DNA of 64,000 bases from Polytrichum commune (Eukaryota > Streptophyta > Polytrichopsida > Polytrichales > Polytrichaceae): the NCBI GenBank assembly GCA_950295325.1, contig OX485804.1:29078001-29142000 (forward strand). Reading direction: 5' to 3'. A program made the translations under genes and the position numbers. This document shows, piece after piece, positions 48,042 through 58,874 of this stretch; the stretch's first letter is position 1; every line of letters begins with the position of its first letter. The notes beneath the pieces are model-generated. The model did no database searches. It was not told the origin of the DNA and saw only the letters and a list, made by a program, of their open reading frames with translations.

Positions 48042-48178
48042 TTTTTGAGGTGTATATATCCACAGATTGCTGTAAGAATGATCAGTTGTTTACTTGGATT
48101 CTTGAACTTTAGACAGTTGTTTCTCAAACTCAACCAGTTCGTCGATCTGTGACTAGCAACCAGTTCTTCCCGGGATTG
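47497..48178 (+). mobile_element. R3 hAT-type MITE split by a Tourist-like element
   Basis: Left part 'gtccagggagattgtggggc' to TAA at 47528. After the insert it resumes 'tagctcaaaatccgagtgtt', 'cttacatcttgtgacct', 'tttctcaaactcaaccagtt' and ends 'cttcccgggattg'. Its centre is expanded by (TA)n(T)n at about 47988-48046. Confidence 0.7.
47529..47918. mobile_element. Tourist-like (PIF/Harbinger) MITE, GC-rich
   Basis: A 390-bp element with perfect 12-bp inverted ends GAGCATCCTCAG / CTGAGGATGCTC, flanked by TAA (left) and CAA (right), a probable eroded 3-bp duplication. Markedly more GC-rich than surrounding DNA. Frames on either strand across it (47436-47756 and 47473-47661) are not genes. Confidence 0.75.
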
Positions 48179-48684
48179 CCATCAAATTGAGTGTGCTTAT
48201 TGTTGATCTCCAGCAAGTGTTTTGGTGAATGTGTTAGACTTGAATTTCTCGCCGGAGTCTCTGCAGCCAGCTTAAGTTGTGCAGTTGGCTAGAGCTTTGC
48301 AAGTGCCTGGCTTTTAGGTTAATGTAGGGTTTCATTGCCCAGCCACATACCCCCGGTCCCGCAGTTGGGGGCGGCCGACCAGGGCATATGGGACAAGGTT
48401 CCAAAGTGCTATGACTGGTTGGCTGACCTTGTTCTATATGGCCTAGCAGGCCGTCCCTAGCTGTGGGGGTCCCAAACCGGGTTGGCTGACTGGGGGGCCG
48501 CTGTCGTGAGGCAAATTCTTATATGATGTAAAAAAATATGGTGTTCTTATTTTGATTTGTTTTCATTGATTTTTGTAGAAAGTAAAGTAATAAAGAAAGT
48601 TAGGAGAAGGTCGTGATTAAAATTGCGACTTCTAAAAGGTTTTATGGTCTACTTTGTTGACTTTGAAGATCTAATCTCATGAGA
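48179..48684. other. non-coding stretch
   Basis: Includes a GC-rich patch at 48345-48510 of unknown origin. No gene. Confidence 0.35.
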
Positions 48685-49005
48685 GTAAGTTTTGATTTGA
48701 TTCAATTTGGTAGTTGTTGAAAAGAAAGATAAAGGTTGTTTCAACGTTCTTGACCCTTGTGATTTATGATGAAAAAATATGAGTGGATGGAGATAAGGGG
48801 GGATATTATGGATTCGAGAATCTATTTTTCGATAGAATACCCATGTAATCTGTTTCAATAGACAATGACATGCGTTCTTTGGAAATCGTGAGTAATGAAC
48901 GTAATTCTCGAAGCAAAAATGTATAGGATAAAAAAATAGAGGTTGAACATGACGTTCAAGAAGAAGAGTCTGTACTAGCTGTTGAAGGTCACGATGTTGA
49001 AGCCG
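48685..49005 (+). repeat. long inverted repeat, left arm
   Basis: The reverse complement of 51505-51868 aligns throughout: 'tctcatgagagtaag', 'tgatttgattcaat', 'atgagtggatgga', 'atagaatacccatgtaa' and on into coding text. The inner part of both arms encodes the same peptide pattern on opposite strands (DMRSLEIVS... / DMPSLKTIS...). Confidence 0.8.
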
Positions 49006-49185
49006 CTGAAGGCTAGAACGTTATACAAGACGTTCCACTTCCGTACGTAGAGGATGTCCAGCCTCCAAATATACGCAATTTGTTTACTTTACATCCTTTG
49101 GGGTCATACATTCTGATTGATGAACATGTTGGTAAACTACTATCATGTTTTGCCTGACGTGTTGGACCTTGTGCCGACCTTGACT

Positions 49186-49592
49186 AACATCCATACCTAA
49201 ATGATCCGAAGTATGTCGATTTGGATTTAGCTTGGTTTATGATGTTGACCGAGGATTTTGCCAACATTATTTGATAGGATAGGTTGTCCAACAAACAGAA
49301 AGGTAAAATCAAGGACCTTAAAACGTTTTCGTATTGGATTCACGTCATTTGAGATCCTACAATTATGAAGGTCTGTGGAAGAAATAATCAATGCGAAACG
49401 CCCCCAAGAATGAGTTTGTGAGGACCTTGAGGCCAAATTTGGTGTGACATTGAGTCTCAAATACAAAATCGATCGTGACTTTATCTAAAAATCATGTTGA
49501 CATTGCAGTCTCCGGCACGTTACAATCGTTCATTTTATTGGATGCGAGAATTTATAGAGTTTAGTTTTTTTGTATGAAGTGAAAACTTCATG
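49186..49592 (+). repeat. 407-bp direct repeat, first copy
   Basis: Almost identical (about a dozen differences seen) to 50209-50920 once a 299-bp insertion is removed from the latter. It ends exactly where R2 copy 9 begins. The minus-strand frame 49227-49466 is a shadow. Confidence 0.9.
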
Positions 49593-50208
49593 AGGGCCAC
49601 TTCACACACAAGGCTGAAGGCCCTTGACCATGGCAATGTAAGAGCTCTCATTGGTCGAAAAGGCGGAGACCGTCCAAGTTCACTTCACACTAGGAGGTGA
49701 AGGCCTAAAGGTCCAAAGAAAAGTTCGTGGATGAAAAGTCTACATGGAGTCCTACATGGCTAGTTGTGGATAAGGATGCATGGTCTACCGGAATTTGCGT
49801 CAGACCCACCTCCAAGAGGTGGGCTTGACGCAAATTCTGGGAGACCATGACTTTTTTAATAATTTTTCCAGCAGGACAGATTTCACGACAGACTGCATGG
49901 CAGATTCCAGGACATATTCCAGGACAGATTCCAAGACAGATTCCAGGACAGACAAACACCACCAAGTAGTAATCTTAAATTAATAAACTTGGAGACATAT
50001 TATATTAAACCAAATCCTCCCCTCTTTTTCCGCCAACAAAATATGCAATGGTCCCGCAACATGGTTCATTCTCACTTCACACTATGCTTGAGGGCCAAAG
50101 ACTACATAAAATGGCTTTCCCAACACCCATGGTACGGCCTTTGGATGAGAGTCAAGGGTCCTCACCATTACAAGGTCACGGCTCTTGGCTCATGTGTGAA
50201 GTGGCCCT
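49593..50208 (+). mobile_element. R2 element, copy 9, between direct repeats
   Basis: Left end AGGGCCACTTCACACACAAG and right end 'tcatgtgtgaagtggccct'. Belongs to the same subfamily as 19856-20982. Contains a 12-bp tandem run ('ttccaggacaga') at about 49868-49953. Bounded on both sides by the 407-bp duplication. Confidence 0.85.
49868..49953 (+). repeat. 12-bp tandem repeat inside R2
   Basis: About seven units of 'ttccaggacaga' or close variants ('attccaagacag', 'gcaggacagattt'). Confidence 0.75.
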
Positions 50209-50920
50209 AACATCCATACCTAAATGATCCGAAGTATGTCGATTTGGATTTAGCTTGGTTTATGATGTTGACCGAGGATTTTGCCAACATTGTTTGATAG
50301 GATAGGTTGTCCAACAAACAGAAAGGTAAAATCAAGGATCTTAAAAAGTTTTCGTATTGGATTCACGTCATTTGAGATCCTACAATTATGAAGGTGTGTG
50401 GAAGAAAAAATCAATGCGAAACGCCCCCAAGAATGAGAGTTTGTGAGGACCTTGAGGCCAAATTTGGTGTGACATTGAGTCTCAATTACAAAATCAATCG
50501 TGACTTTATCTAAAAATCATGTAGACATTGGCCTTAGTCCACCCAACTATGGTGGGGGGTCCTTGGACCTTGTTGTATGGGTACCTCAAAGCCCTTTGGG
50601 GGGATACCATGTCCGGTATCTTCAAGGCACTAGTGGCTAGCTAGGAACTAGTATAGTGTGTCACTATAGTGTCCATCCTCAAAAGGGGAGAGTAGTATTG
50701 TCCCAATGTCCCCTTGTCCAGTGGGCATCGGGTCATTGGCATTACGAACAAACACTTTATTCATGCCGGCCCCTTGCTAAAAAGGGACCGGAGTTTCTAT
50801 CCATCTTTCTATCTATCATGTAGACATTGCAGTCTCCGGCACGTTACAATCGTTCCTTTTATTGGATGCGAGAATTTATAGAGTTTAGTTTTTATTTTTG
50901 TATGAAGTGAAAACTTCATG
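50209..50920 (+). repeat. 407-bp direct repeat, second copy, with insertion
   Basis: Second copy of 49186-49592, beginning directly after R2 copy 9 and continuing into the element's next coding part. Interrupted by the retroposon at 50531-50814. Confidence 0.9.
50531..50814 (+). mobile_element. SINE-like retroposon, 284 bp, 15-bp duplication
   Basis: Flanked by ATCATGTAGACATTG at 50516-50530 and 50815-50829, an exact 15-bp target duplication. The sister repeat at about 49486 holds the unoccupied site with one mismatch. The 3-prime end is a short 'tctatccatctttctatct' tail, a simple-repeat tail as used by some SINEs and LINEs. No clear tRNA A/B boxes, so it may be a 5-prime-truncated LINE end or a SINE of other origin. 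Confidence 0.85.
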
Positions 50921-51504
50921 AGGCCGAGCCAATTGACCATTTCGTCTATCACTATATATCGTTCAGAAATGGGTGTCATGGTTCTTATCGCAAGGAACAT
51001 TTTTTACTACAGATTTTACTATGCAAGCTGCATTATATACTCATCATCAATATATTGCTGGATTTATAATGAAAGTAGGGGATATGATTGCTTGCTCGTA
51101 TAGAACCATCTGCTATATTTGGTACTCAAATGGAACGTCACATTGGAGTGTTGTGTTTCTAGAAGACCAAATAATTATGTACAAGTTAAACGTGGCTCAA
51201 GTTACGGCTAAGAAATTCGTGGAAAGTCGTGTGCACGAGATATGTGATGTGCACGGTTATGGATCCTTGTTGTTTAGGCCGAGGTTTGAGCGACGAGGTA
51301 ATATGAAGATCAAGGTCTATCAAATGTCGTGTGCACGAGATATTGTTTGTGATATAGAAACGATTTTTTGATGACATACTCAAAACTATCTATACAATAC
51401 GCACGAGGCTCAAGCAAATAAGGGATCTATTGGCCATGTAGACCGCCATGTCGACTAAAAAATGTGATCATTGTTTAAAGGGTATTAAATTGGAAATCAT
51501 TGTT

Positions 51505-51868
51505 TAAACATGGCATTCTAACCTTCAACAGTTCCAATATCATAGCTTTCAGTAGCTACTACTTGATCTTTTTCCAAAACTTCATATTCAACCTCCATTC
51601 CTTCATCATGTACATTTATGCTTCAAGATCTATGTCTACTACTAATGGTTTTCAAGGAAGGCATATCACTATCTATTGAATCACGTTACATGGGTATTCT
51701 ATATATATATATATATAAATGGGTGCTTAGATCCATATCACCCCCTTGTCTCTATCCACTCATATTTTTCATTTTAAATTACAAAGGTCAAGAAAGGTGA
51801 GACAAGCTTCACATTTCTTTTCAAGAAATACTAAATTGAAATCAAATCAAATCTTACTCTCATAAGGT
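51505..51868 (-). repeat. long inverted repeat, right arm
   Basis: Partner of 48685-49005. A (TA)n run (51701-51717) replaces part of the arm. On the minus strand the inner part reads MEVEYEVLEKDQVVATESYD, parallel to the left arm's IEVEHDVQ... peptide. Confidence 0.8.
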
Positions 51869-54489
51869 GTTTCCCCTCGTAGATAAAAAAAAAATGGGGG
51901 GGGGGGGATCTTCCTCTCCCGAGGCATTCTCTCTCCCATATTTTAAAAAAAAAACTTTTGTTCCATATCTTTGAGGATAACCATTGATTTTTGTATAATT
52001 GGTAGTTTTAAAATTTCTATGGAAGTGTTTATTTTGCTTTTGTAATTCCAATGATGTGTAGATTACCTTATTTAGAGTTGTTATAAGGAAATTAAGTCTA
52101 TCAAAGTGAAGGCAATTTTATTGTCGTTAGAATCCAATAGCATATGCTTTGAATGCTTGTGGAAATGTGGCGAGTTGCTAGTTTGATCTCATATCTTAGG
52201 AATATTTATATCATGTTTATAGCTTTCTAAAAAACCATTAAACTCTTAGTCCTGATATAGGAAGTAAAAGTTATGGATATGGAAGTGTAAGGGTGTAGAA
52301 TTGCCAAGGGCTTTAGGAATTCAAATTTTAATGAGCTTTGAAAACCGGATAGTATGGAATTTTTATCTAAATGTTTAAGGGAACATAGAAAATAGAGTTG
52401 GGTTTCCAAAAGTTCATGGCGCACTTCATTTGGAATTTTGGTAAAAATTTCATGGTTTTTAAAGTGCAGGGGTGTATACCTACCATGGAATTTTGAAGTC
52501 TCAACTTCAACATGCTATATATATTGAACGTTATATTATTTCTTCTAAATCTTGTATAGTTTGCATATCTTTGTGTTGGCTTTCCAAAAAATCAAAGTAC
52601 ACAACATCATTTGGAATATTTAGGCACACGTGGCGCTCAATTGAGTGTACACAATATTTTTAAGGATTTAAGCCTCGGCACATGTTGTTTTCTTTCTGGT
52701 AATGGACACATAAATTTGGTAATTTAATGGCATAACCCACTGTGTACACTTTTGGTTTTCTCAATACCTTAGTCTAACTCTAGTTGTAGTTGAAATCTTG
52801 TGTTTTCCTATATCAAAACCCTCTCTACCCGACACTGCTAGACCCCCTAGTGTGGCCGGGCTATCAGGCACCATTAGTTAAGACAAGAGGTGGCCAAATG
52901 AAAGTGTAGAGGGCTGCCAATTTTAGCCCCCCCCCCCTAGTTTCACAACACACAAGTAGGTTCCTTAAGTTTCCTATCAGCTTTGGAATATAAGAGTGAA
53001 ATTTTAATCACCGTCATGTTGGTAGCCAGGTAGGCTCGGTGAGAGATAATTCCTCGGGTGGGAAAAACATGTAAGTAAACTTGCGGACCTTGCTAAAAAC
53101 ACAAGACTTAGGGTTAAATGGGCCAGGGTCTTAAAAGCGTTTGACCAAAATAAGTAAATAAACCATAACATTTTTTTGGTACACTTGACCGTGTTTGCAC
53201 CCAACTTAGACTTACCAATTTCCCTACTACATATTTTTCTTCTTCTTCATATCATCTTGATTATACCTACAAGTTTTGTATTCTTCAACCCTATTTTAAA
53301 ATAAGAATGATCCTAATTTTTTTCTGCACTTGGTTTGCAAGATGACTAGATCACCCATTTGAGCACATGCCTTTATCAAATATTCAGTAAAATTGTAATT
53401 ATTGACAACATGAGATTGTACATTCATGTGGTTTTATCATATGGTTTTATGATAGAAGTAGCAAAAAGTAGTCCTAAAGGTGGACCACATCTTTTGTTAT
53501 AAGCATGTTGTCTTTTACATGTCTTTCAAAGTTGTCTCCAAAAGCTTTAACTTCCAAATTGGTTTTTTGACCATAATGGTTCTCAAAGTATTTGTACAAT
53601 TGAGTTTTTCATCGTATGATTCCAGTCCGATGCCCTCAAATCATGCTTGTATTGCGATGTGCATGTATTGATAATGCAAAGGATATTCTCATATGTAGTT
53701 ATGGTTTTGGACAAATCATGTATATATTTGCATAAATTCATGGAATATTCATGTACTTGATGGATATTCTTCAAATATCTACTCATTACATTTTTTCAAA
53801 TAATTTTCTTTTACCCTAAAACTCTAGAATTATTTTCTATTTCTTTAGTTGGAACAATAGATAGGACCCTATCTTTTATTACACCACCTTTTCTAGTTAA
53901 ATGTTAATGACCCTCCCGTGAGGAAGAAGACACAAGAATATGCAAACTCGTAGTGAGTATCTCCTAGTTGCACCTTTACCAAACACTTTTGTGAGTTTGG
54001 GTACTTAAAATGATCCCATACACGTGTCAGTTACCTTGTTAACAACAAGATTATCTGTTCAAATTGTCATTTCAAAGTATCATTTGGAAGCCATGTGTTT
54101 CAAAGAAGTATAACCATATCTTGATTCATATCCAATTTTACGAGCTTTAATAGTACCAAAACCATAGTTGTCATATAGGAGCATTTGTCTGTGCTACCCA
54201 TCCTAGTCATGCCCCACCTTTTGCATTATAATATTCCAATAATATTATTATACAATATATTAACCATATTGATTTTCTAAATTTACATTAGGATAATGCT
54301 TACACCTATTATTCCAATGAGATGGACTTCATGACAGTGTGGATAATAAACAATAGATTGGTGGACTACGTCAATTCTCAAATGCATTAGAGTTAGAGTG
54401 GACTAACCAAGCCATGTTGGCAACATTACATGTGGCATGATGCGTGACCTGACTTGACTATGTAAATATCAATGAAGATGCAAGCATGA
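51869..54489. other. long AT-rich non-coding stretch
   Basis: G-run at 51897-51907, C-run at 52928-52936. No gene, RNA or element ends that I can support. Confidence 0.4.
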
Positions 54490-54740
54490 CAAGTGGCACA
54501 GAGTGATGCAAACCAATGACAACAATGGTGGAAAATGACATATGGACAAGATATTTACATTGGTTGACCGCATGACATATTTCTATTTTAACACAAAATA
54601 TCTCATGCCAAAAGGTTTGGTGTGATGCACATTGATGACAATGGTGATGCCACATGACACAAAGCATGATTAGACTCTTCACATTGATTGACTTTGCAAT
54701 GCACCATATTATGAACACCAAAATATCATGTGTGCTATTA
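54490..54740 (+). repeat. degenerate two-copy repeat, about 118 bp
   Basis: The order 'gatgcaaaccaatgacaacaatgg', 'acatatgga', 'tttacattggttgac', 'cacaaaatatc' recurs as 'gatgcacattgatgacaatgg', 'acatgacac', 'cttcacattgattgac', 'caccaaaatatc'. Non-coding. Confidence 0.55.
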
Positions 54741-55019
54741 GACACTACTAGGAAGAGTGAGGGGTTATCAATGTCAATGGACCTCTAAACCACTCAAATC
54801 AATGCAACTAGCTGATATAACAAATGCGTTGATTTAAGCTTCTTTTCAACATAATATTTTGGACTCTAGTGGTTGTTCAACCCATTCCAACCTTTAATCA
54901 ACGTTTGATTTTGGATTTAGCGGCATTATAATTTACTAACCAATTCGGTAGGCTCTCAAAGACCTATTTTAAATTGTTTACTCCGAAGGGGGAACCTTTA
55001 TACCTGTTTTGCATATATT
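54741..55019. other. non-coding stretch
   Basis: Nothing recognisable. Confidence 0.4.
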
Positions 55020-55580
55020 GAGTCACATAAATTATCTTGTATATGACAAAACCCTCCTTATGTTGCCATTAGATTTTGTGGAATAACCCCATGTGTGAGT
55101 TTTAAGTTTATCCATAACCCTCATAGAGTAAAAAATTCTTTCATGTGAAAAGGAAACCTTTCATATTACCTCCAACTTTTGTGTAAGTCAAGCATATGGT
55201 GAATTTACTGTTGATTTTTTTCCAAGGTGAAATAAGAACTCATTTTACTAACTCTGACATTTGTGGAAGTTACTCATGTTTGAATATACAATCTATCCCA
55301 AAACCCTCATAGAGTAGATTCTCTTTCTATGTGAAACCATGTTTTTCATGTTACATCCAACTTCTGACCACTAAATTACTCATGCACAATTTTACAATTT
55401 ATCTATAACCTTATAGCATAAATTTTATTCTAATGTGGCAAAATAATATGCATTTTACTTCCAATTCCTGTGAAAGCTCCTTGTGTGTAGAATTGCAATT
55501 CATCTAATAACCCTCATGAAGTTCACAAGTGAAAAAATTACAAACCTTTTATGTTACCTCCAATTTGTTTGCAAGGTGAT
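55020..55580 (+). repeat. degenerate tandem array, about 110-120 bp unit
   Basis: The phrase 'cataaccctcatagagtaaa.ttct..catgtgaaa' followed by 'catattacctccaactttTGtg' returns about four or five times (roughly 55115, 55305, 55400, 55508) with heavy divergence. Confidence 0.55.
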
Positions 55581-55888
55581 TAAACTTCCAAGGTATGGGA
55601 CAGTCAAAATCAAACTTTTGTTGTTGGATATCATTTGATAGCGGAAACACGAAGTAAGGTACATATTCTTGCAAAGCAAATTAAGTGTTATGATGCAACT
55701 TATCAATATTGCACAACATATATAGTTAGGCATAATTACAAACAACTCTATTATGCAAACTGTTATTATGTCAACAAATAGGAAGACACACAAGAGATAG
55801 AAAGACACCCAACCACCCATGTATTGCAATGAGGAAGACATTGAAGGATTTGGCCTCTGAAAAGAGGAAGTTCAAGTTTTGAAAATAT

Positions 55889-55911
55889 CTCTCTCTCTCT
55901 CTCTCTCTCTC
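55889..55911 (+). repeat. (TC)n microsatellite
   Basis: Uninterrupted CT dinucleotide run. It supplies the RERERER tail of a minus-strand frame. Confidence 0.9.
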
Positions 55912-55914
55912 GCT

Positions 55915-56660
55915 CGTTTTCTTGAAATTTTTATATTCCTTCATGGGCTGCCCGGAAAAAATAGCAGGGAAAATACTATTTAAGCACACCAGTAAGTCCG
56001 ACACTGTATCATTCCAGTTAGCCTCACTTTGCTTGCACATGTTCCTGGTAGAGATACAAGTCTTTGAGATAGCAGTAGAAAGTTGCCTACACATGCTCCT
56101 GCGGGAAGAGTTGGGAGTTTTTGTAACTTAGGAGATGCACGGCATGAGTGTACTTCTTTGAGACAACCTGCTGCTACATGGTTTGTCGAAACTCCGAACT
56201 TATAGGAATTTTGCATCACTCTACATACCTACCTGGTCAAGTGATTTTCTCAGGGTCTGAGTGACATAAATACTTATATTAATTCAAAGTAGCAAGATGA
56301 GCAAAGCAAGGGCAGCCGCCGCTGATGATTTCAAGGTGGAGAGATTAACATGTATGCGAATTGCTTACATTTGGCACATGACTTAAGTTAGCACAAATTA
56401 TGCTTAAGTCATATGATTATCTATTAAATATGTTTATGACTATGGATTACAAAGAGAATGTAGTAATGGTGTATATTACCTACCTTTAAGGAAGTGGTAA
56501 AGCCTTGTTGACATCGATAACAAGTAAGAGGTCTGCTAACACCTGTTGTACGCTCTACTGACATACTTTGTGGTATTCTTGGGGAGCATGGGCACAGGTG
56601 AGGACCTCTTCTACAAGTGCTACACGCCTTCCGAAGATTTGTCCACTCATTTCAATTCCT
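55915..56660 (-). pseudogene. possible two-exon gene remnant, helical protein
   Basis: Exon-like piece 1 (56652 to about 56487, minus) reads MSGQIFGRRVALVEEVLTCA, HAPQEYHKVCQ, stop, SVQQVLADLLLVIDVNKALP. It ends at an excellent donor (AAAG/GTAGGT). Both stops, TAG and TAA, are one C-to-T change from Gln codons (CAG, CAA). Piece 2 (about 56106 downward) follows an acceptor-like CTTCCCGCAG and reads MCRQLSTAISKTCISTRNMC, then KQSEANWNDTVSDLLVCLNS. Heptad-like hydrophobic spacing suggests a helical bundle. Family not recognised. It may be decayed or may be a coincidence of splice-like signals. Confidence 0.35.
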
Positions 56661-58128
56661 AAAGACTACTTGCTTTTTGCCTGGAATTGATTTTGAGTCC
56701 TTCTTGTTTTTACACCAATCTTTCTTCTTGTCTACATTCTCTATTAGATCATCAACTTAAGCTCTATGCACCTTATGGTACGTAATGAAGCAGTTGGGAT
56801 TATAATAAACAAATCAAGAAAAAGACTACCAGTATAGCCATTTAACTATACGAGGTAAATTGAATAAAGTTTGAGATTCTTGATTTTTCACAAAGAAATA
56901 AATAATAGAGTTAAGATAGCTCTATAAATAGTCATATATATATATATATATCTCTCTCTCTCTCTCTCTCTCTAAAATTAGCCATGATCTCCTGAAAATA
57001 TGAATATGGTTATTCTAGCTTGTATCATGATAGAATTTGTTCAATCAATTTTCCATGGAAATAGTAAAAGATAGAACTATATCTATGTAAGCGTGTACTT
57101 GGTGACTGCTTTGAAGTGTAACTGAAAAACAGTGAAGGAAACCATATCCTAATCACGAGTTCGCTTGCGGCCAGGACATGAGTACGGGATTTTCAGTCAA
57201 GCTTACTGTGACAAAAATGAACTCTGTTTTACTCGAGAATATGGGAATGTGTCGAAATCATACTGGATTATACTAACCTTGCTTAGACATGGTAGGTCTA
57301 ATGCAAATATTTTTGCAAACACAATTAAGCCTATGGAATTCACAATAATTGAGGCGCAAGTAATATCAGGAAATGGTGTTATGATTGAGTGAGTTTTTCT
57401 TGAACTAAATTCTTGACAAAACTATTTCAAAAGCAATATTGTAAGTTTATTACCCTTATATATACTGAAATATAAACTCGGTCATTCATTGATGCTACAA
57501 CATTATGTATGCATATGTATGTTTTACATAATTTGTTAAGAGGTGAATTACATCTATGAACAAAATTCCAACAAGTTTCTTGTGGAAGGATGGAATAACA
57601 AGATGAGGAATGAATAATGACTGCTAAACTTGATTACCCGGACCCTACCAAGTGATGTATGTTGTCATAACTTAACTCTATATGTATAGTGATGACATAT
57701 CCTATCAGGACAAGACATTGGTCAAGACAAGATTAGCCAACTCTCTCTCCATACATACATCTAAGACATGTCTACCTATTAGTATGAAATTATTGGAAAG
57801 TTGCAAGCATGATGTGTTCTTCAAACGGTTAATGTGTCACACTGTCTCTTGAGATGTGAGCACTTTGTAGGGTATAGAGAAAGAACAAAAATCATGAAAT
57901 CCTATTGGCAAATGTTTGGAGTGATAAACAATTCAATAGCCACATTGTTTTTCAATTATTTTGTTGTGGCGCTTACAAAGAGCAATCTATTTTGAGCAAG
58001 ATCAAATCTATTATACAAAATCGATAGCCCAAATATTTAAGGTTGTTCAATTAGGCCATTAGTAAGTGCTATATAGATGAGATATGAATCATCAATCATG
58101 CAATTATCTATAAAGTCCCTGAAATCAC
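56661..58128. other. non-coding stretch
   Basis: (TA)n(TC)n at 56934-56973. A 75-codon plus frame (57165-57392) has no recognised domain. Confidence 0.4.
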
Positions 58129-58294
58129 AACATTATTAAAATCCATAACAATGTTGTGTGGGACTGACAATATTTCACGTCATGTACCCGAATATTCCCC
58201 ACATTTAGACTGAACACGGGGAATATCCGGGACATATTCCGTGGAAAAAATACTGTCAGTCCCACATAACACTCTTATGAATTTGAATAATGTT
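58129..58294. repeat. 166-nt near-perfect hairpin
   Basis: Arms of about 72-75 nt: the left begins AACATTATTAAAATCCATAA, the right ends 'ttatgaatttgaataatgtt'. Both contain TGTGGGACTGACA.TATTT in the paired position and meet at GAATATTCCCC / GGGGAATATCC around a 17-nt loop. It could be a MITE, a young miRNA-type hairpin or a small-RNA source. No flanking duplication is obvious. Confidence 0.8.
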
Positions 58295-58849
58295 AATGAA
58301 GAGATGAATCCATGGGTTTGATCCTTCTTCGAGAAAAACTGCTATTTACTAATAACTTGTTAGCTTGTCATGTATCAAAACCTATTTTATGAACATGTGA
58401 CATGAATGATCCACCACTAACAAAGCTACTTAACAAATCCTACCAACTCCACAAAATATCCCCAAGCCGAAGCTCTTAATGATATTCCCACCTACTCTAG
58501 ACTAATAATCTTTATAACACATTAGTAAGAACTAAATCAGATCGCACGAGATCAGGATGCAAGACAGCAACGGCCAATGCCTATCACCCACGTGGCTGCC
58601 AACGCGGCATTAATCTCGCCTTCATGCCCAAGTCGGTGTTTGCGTCTCGTCATCGGCACTCACAACAAAAGTCTTCGATTTCAACATCACGCTTTTGCCA
58701 CGCTCTTTCTCCAGTGCGTGTGCATCGATTGATATGTGTAAATTTAGCTCTTCCGGATTCGGATTGCATCGTAAGAGCCCCATCATCTATGCCATTCTTC
58801 GACCGAAGTAATCAGATTCTAGTACCCACGAACCCCTCTCGCACCGCCA

Positions 58850-58874
58850 CCGTCTGCGCTTTGCGCGTGCTACA
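58850..58874 (+). promoter_or_regulatory. conserved upstream block shared by both paralogs
   Basis: Reads CGTCTGCGCTTTGCGCGTGC followed by TACA, identical to 32682-32707 on the minus strand. The core GCGCTTTGCGC is nearly symmetrical. Role not known. Confidence 0.4.

Larger units (their letters stand above)
48886..51450 (+). pseudogene. decayed, interrupted coding element of unknown family
   Basis: A plus-strand protein can be followed in pieces despite stops. First comes an acidic N-part (IEVEHDVQEEESVLAVEGHD). Then come DVQPPNIRNLFTLHPLGSYI, LIDEHVGKLLSCFA, DPKYVDLDLAWFMMLTEDFA and NKQKGKIKDLKTFSYWIHVI. The last part (from 50973) includes GTSHWSVVFLEDQIIMYKLN and FVESRVHEICDVHGYGSLLF. It is interrupted by R2 copy 9, a 407-bp duplication and a retroposon. 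I do not recognise the family. The flanking inverted repeats suggest a DNA transposon that carried this gene. Confidence 0.5.

Noticed and set aside
47864-48152. Frames with Ile-Tyr and Lys runs
   Set aside because: Produced by the (TA)n(T)n expansion inside R3.
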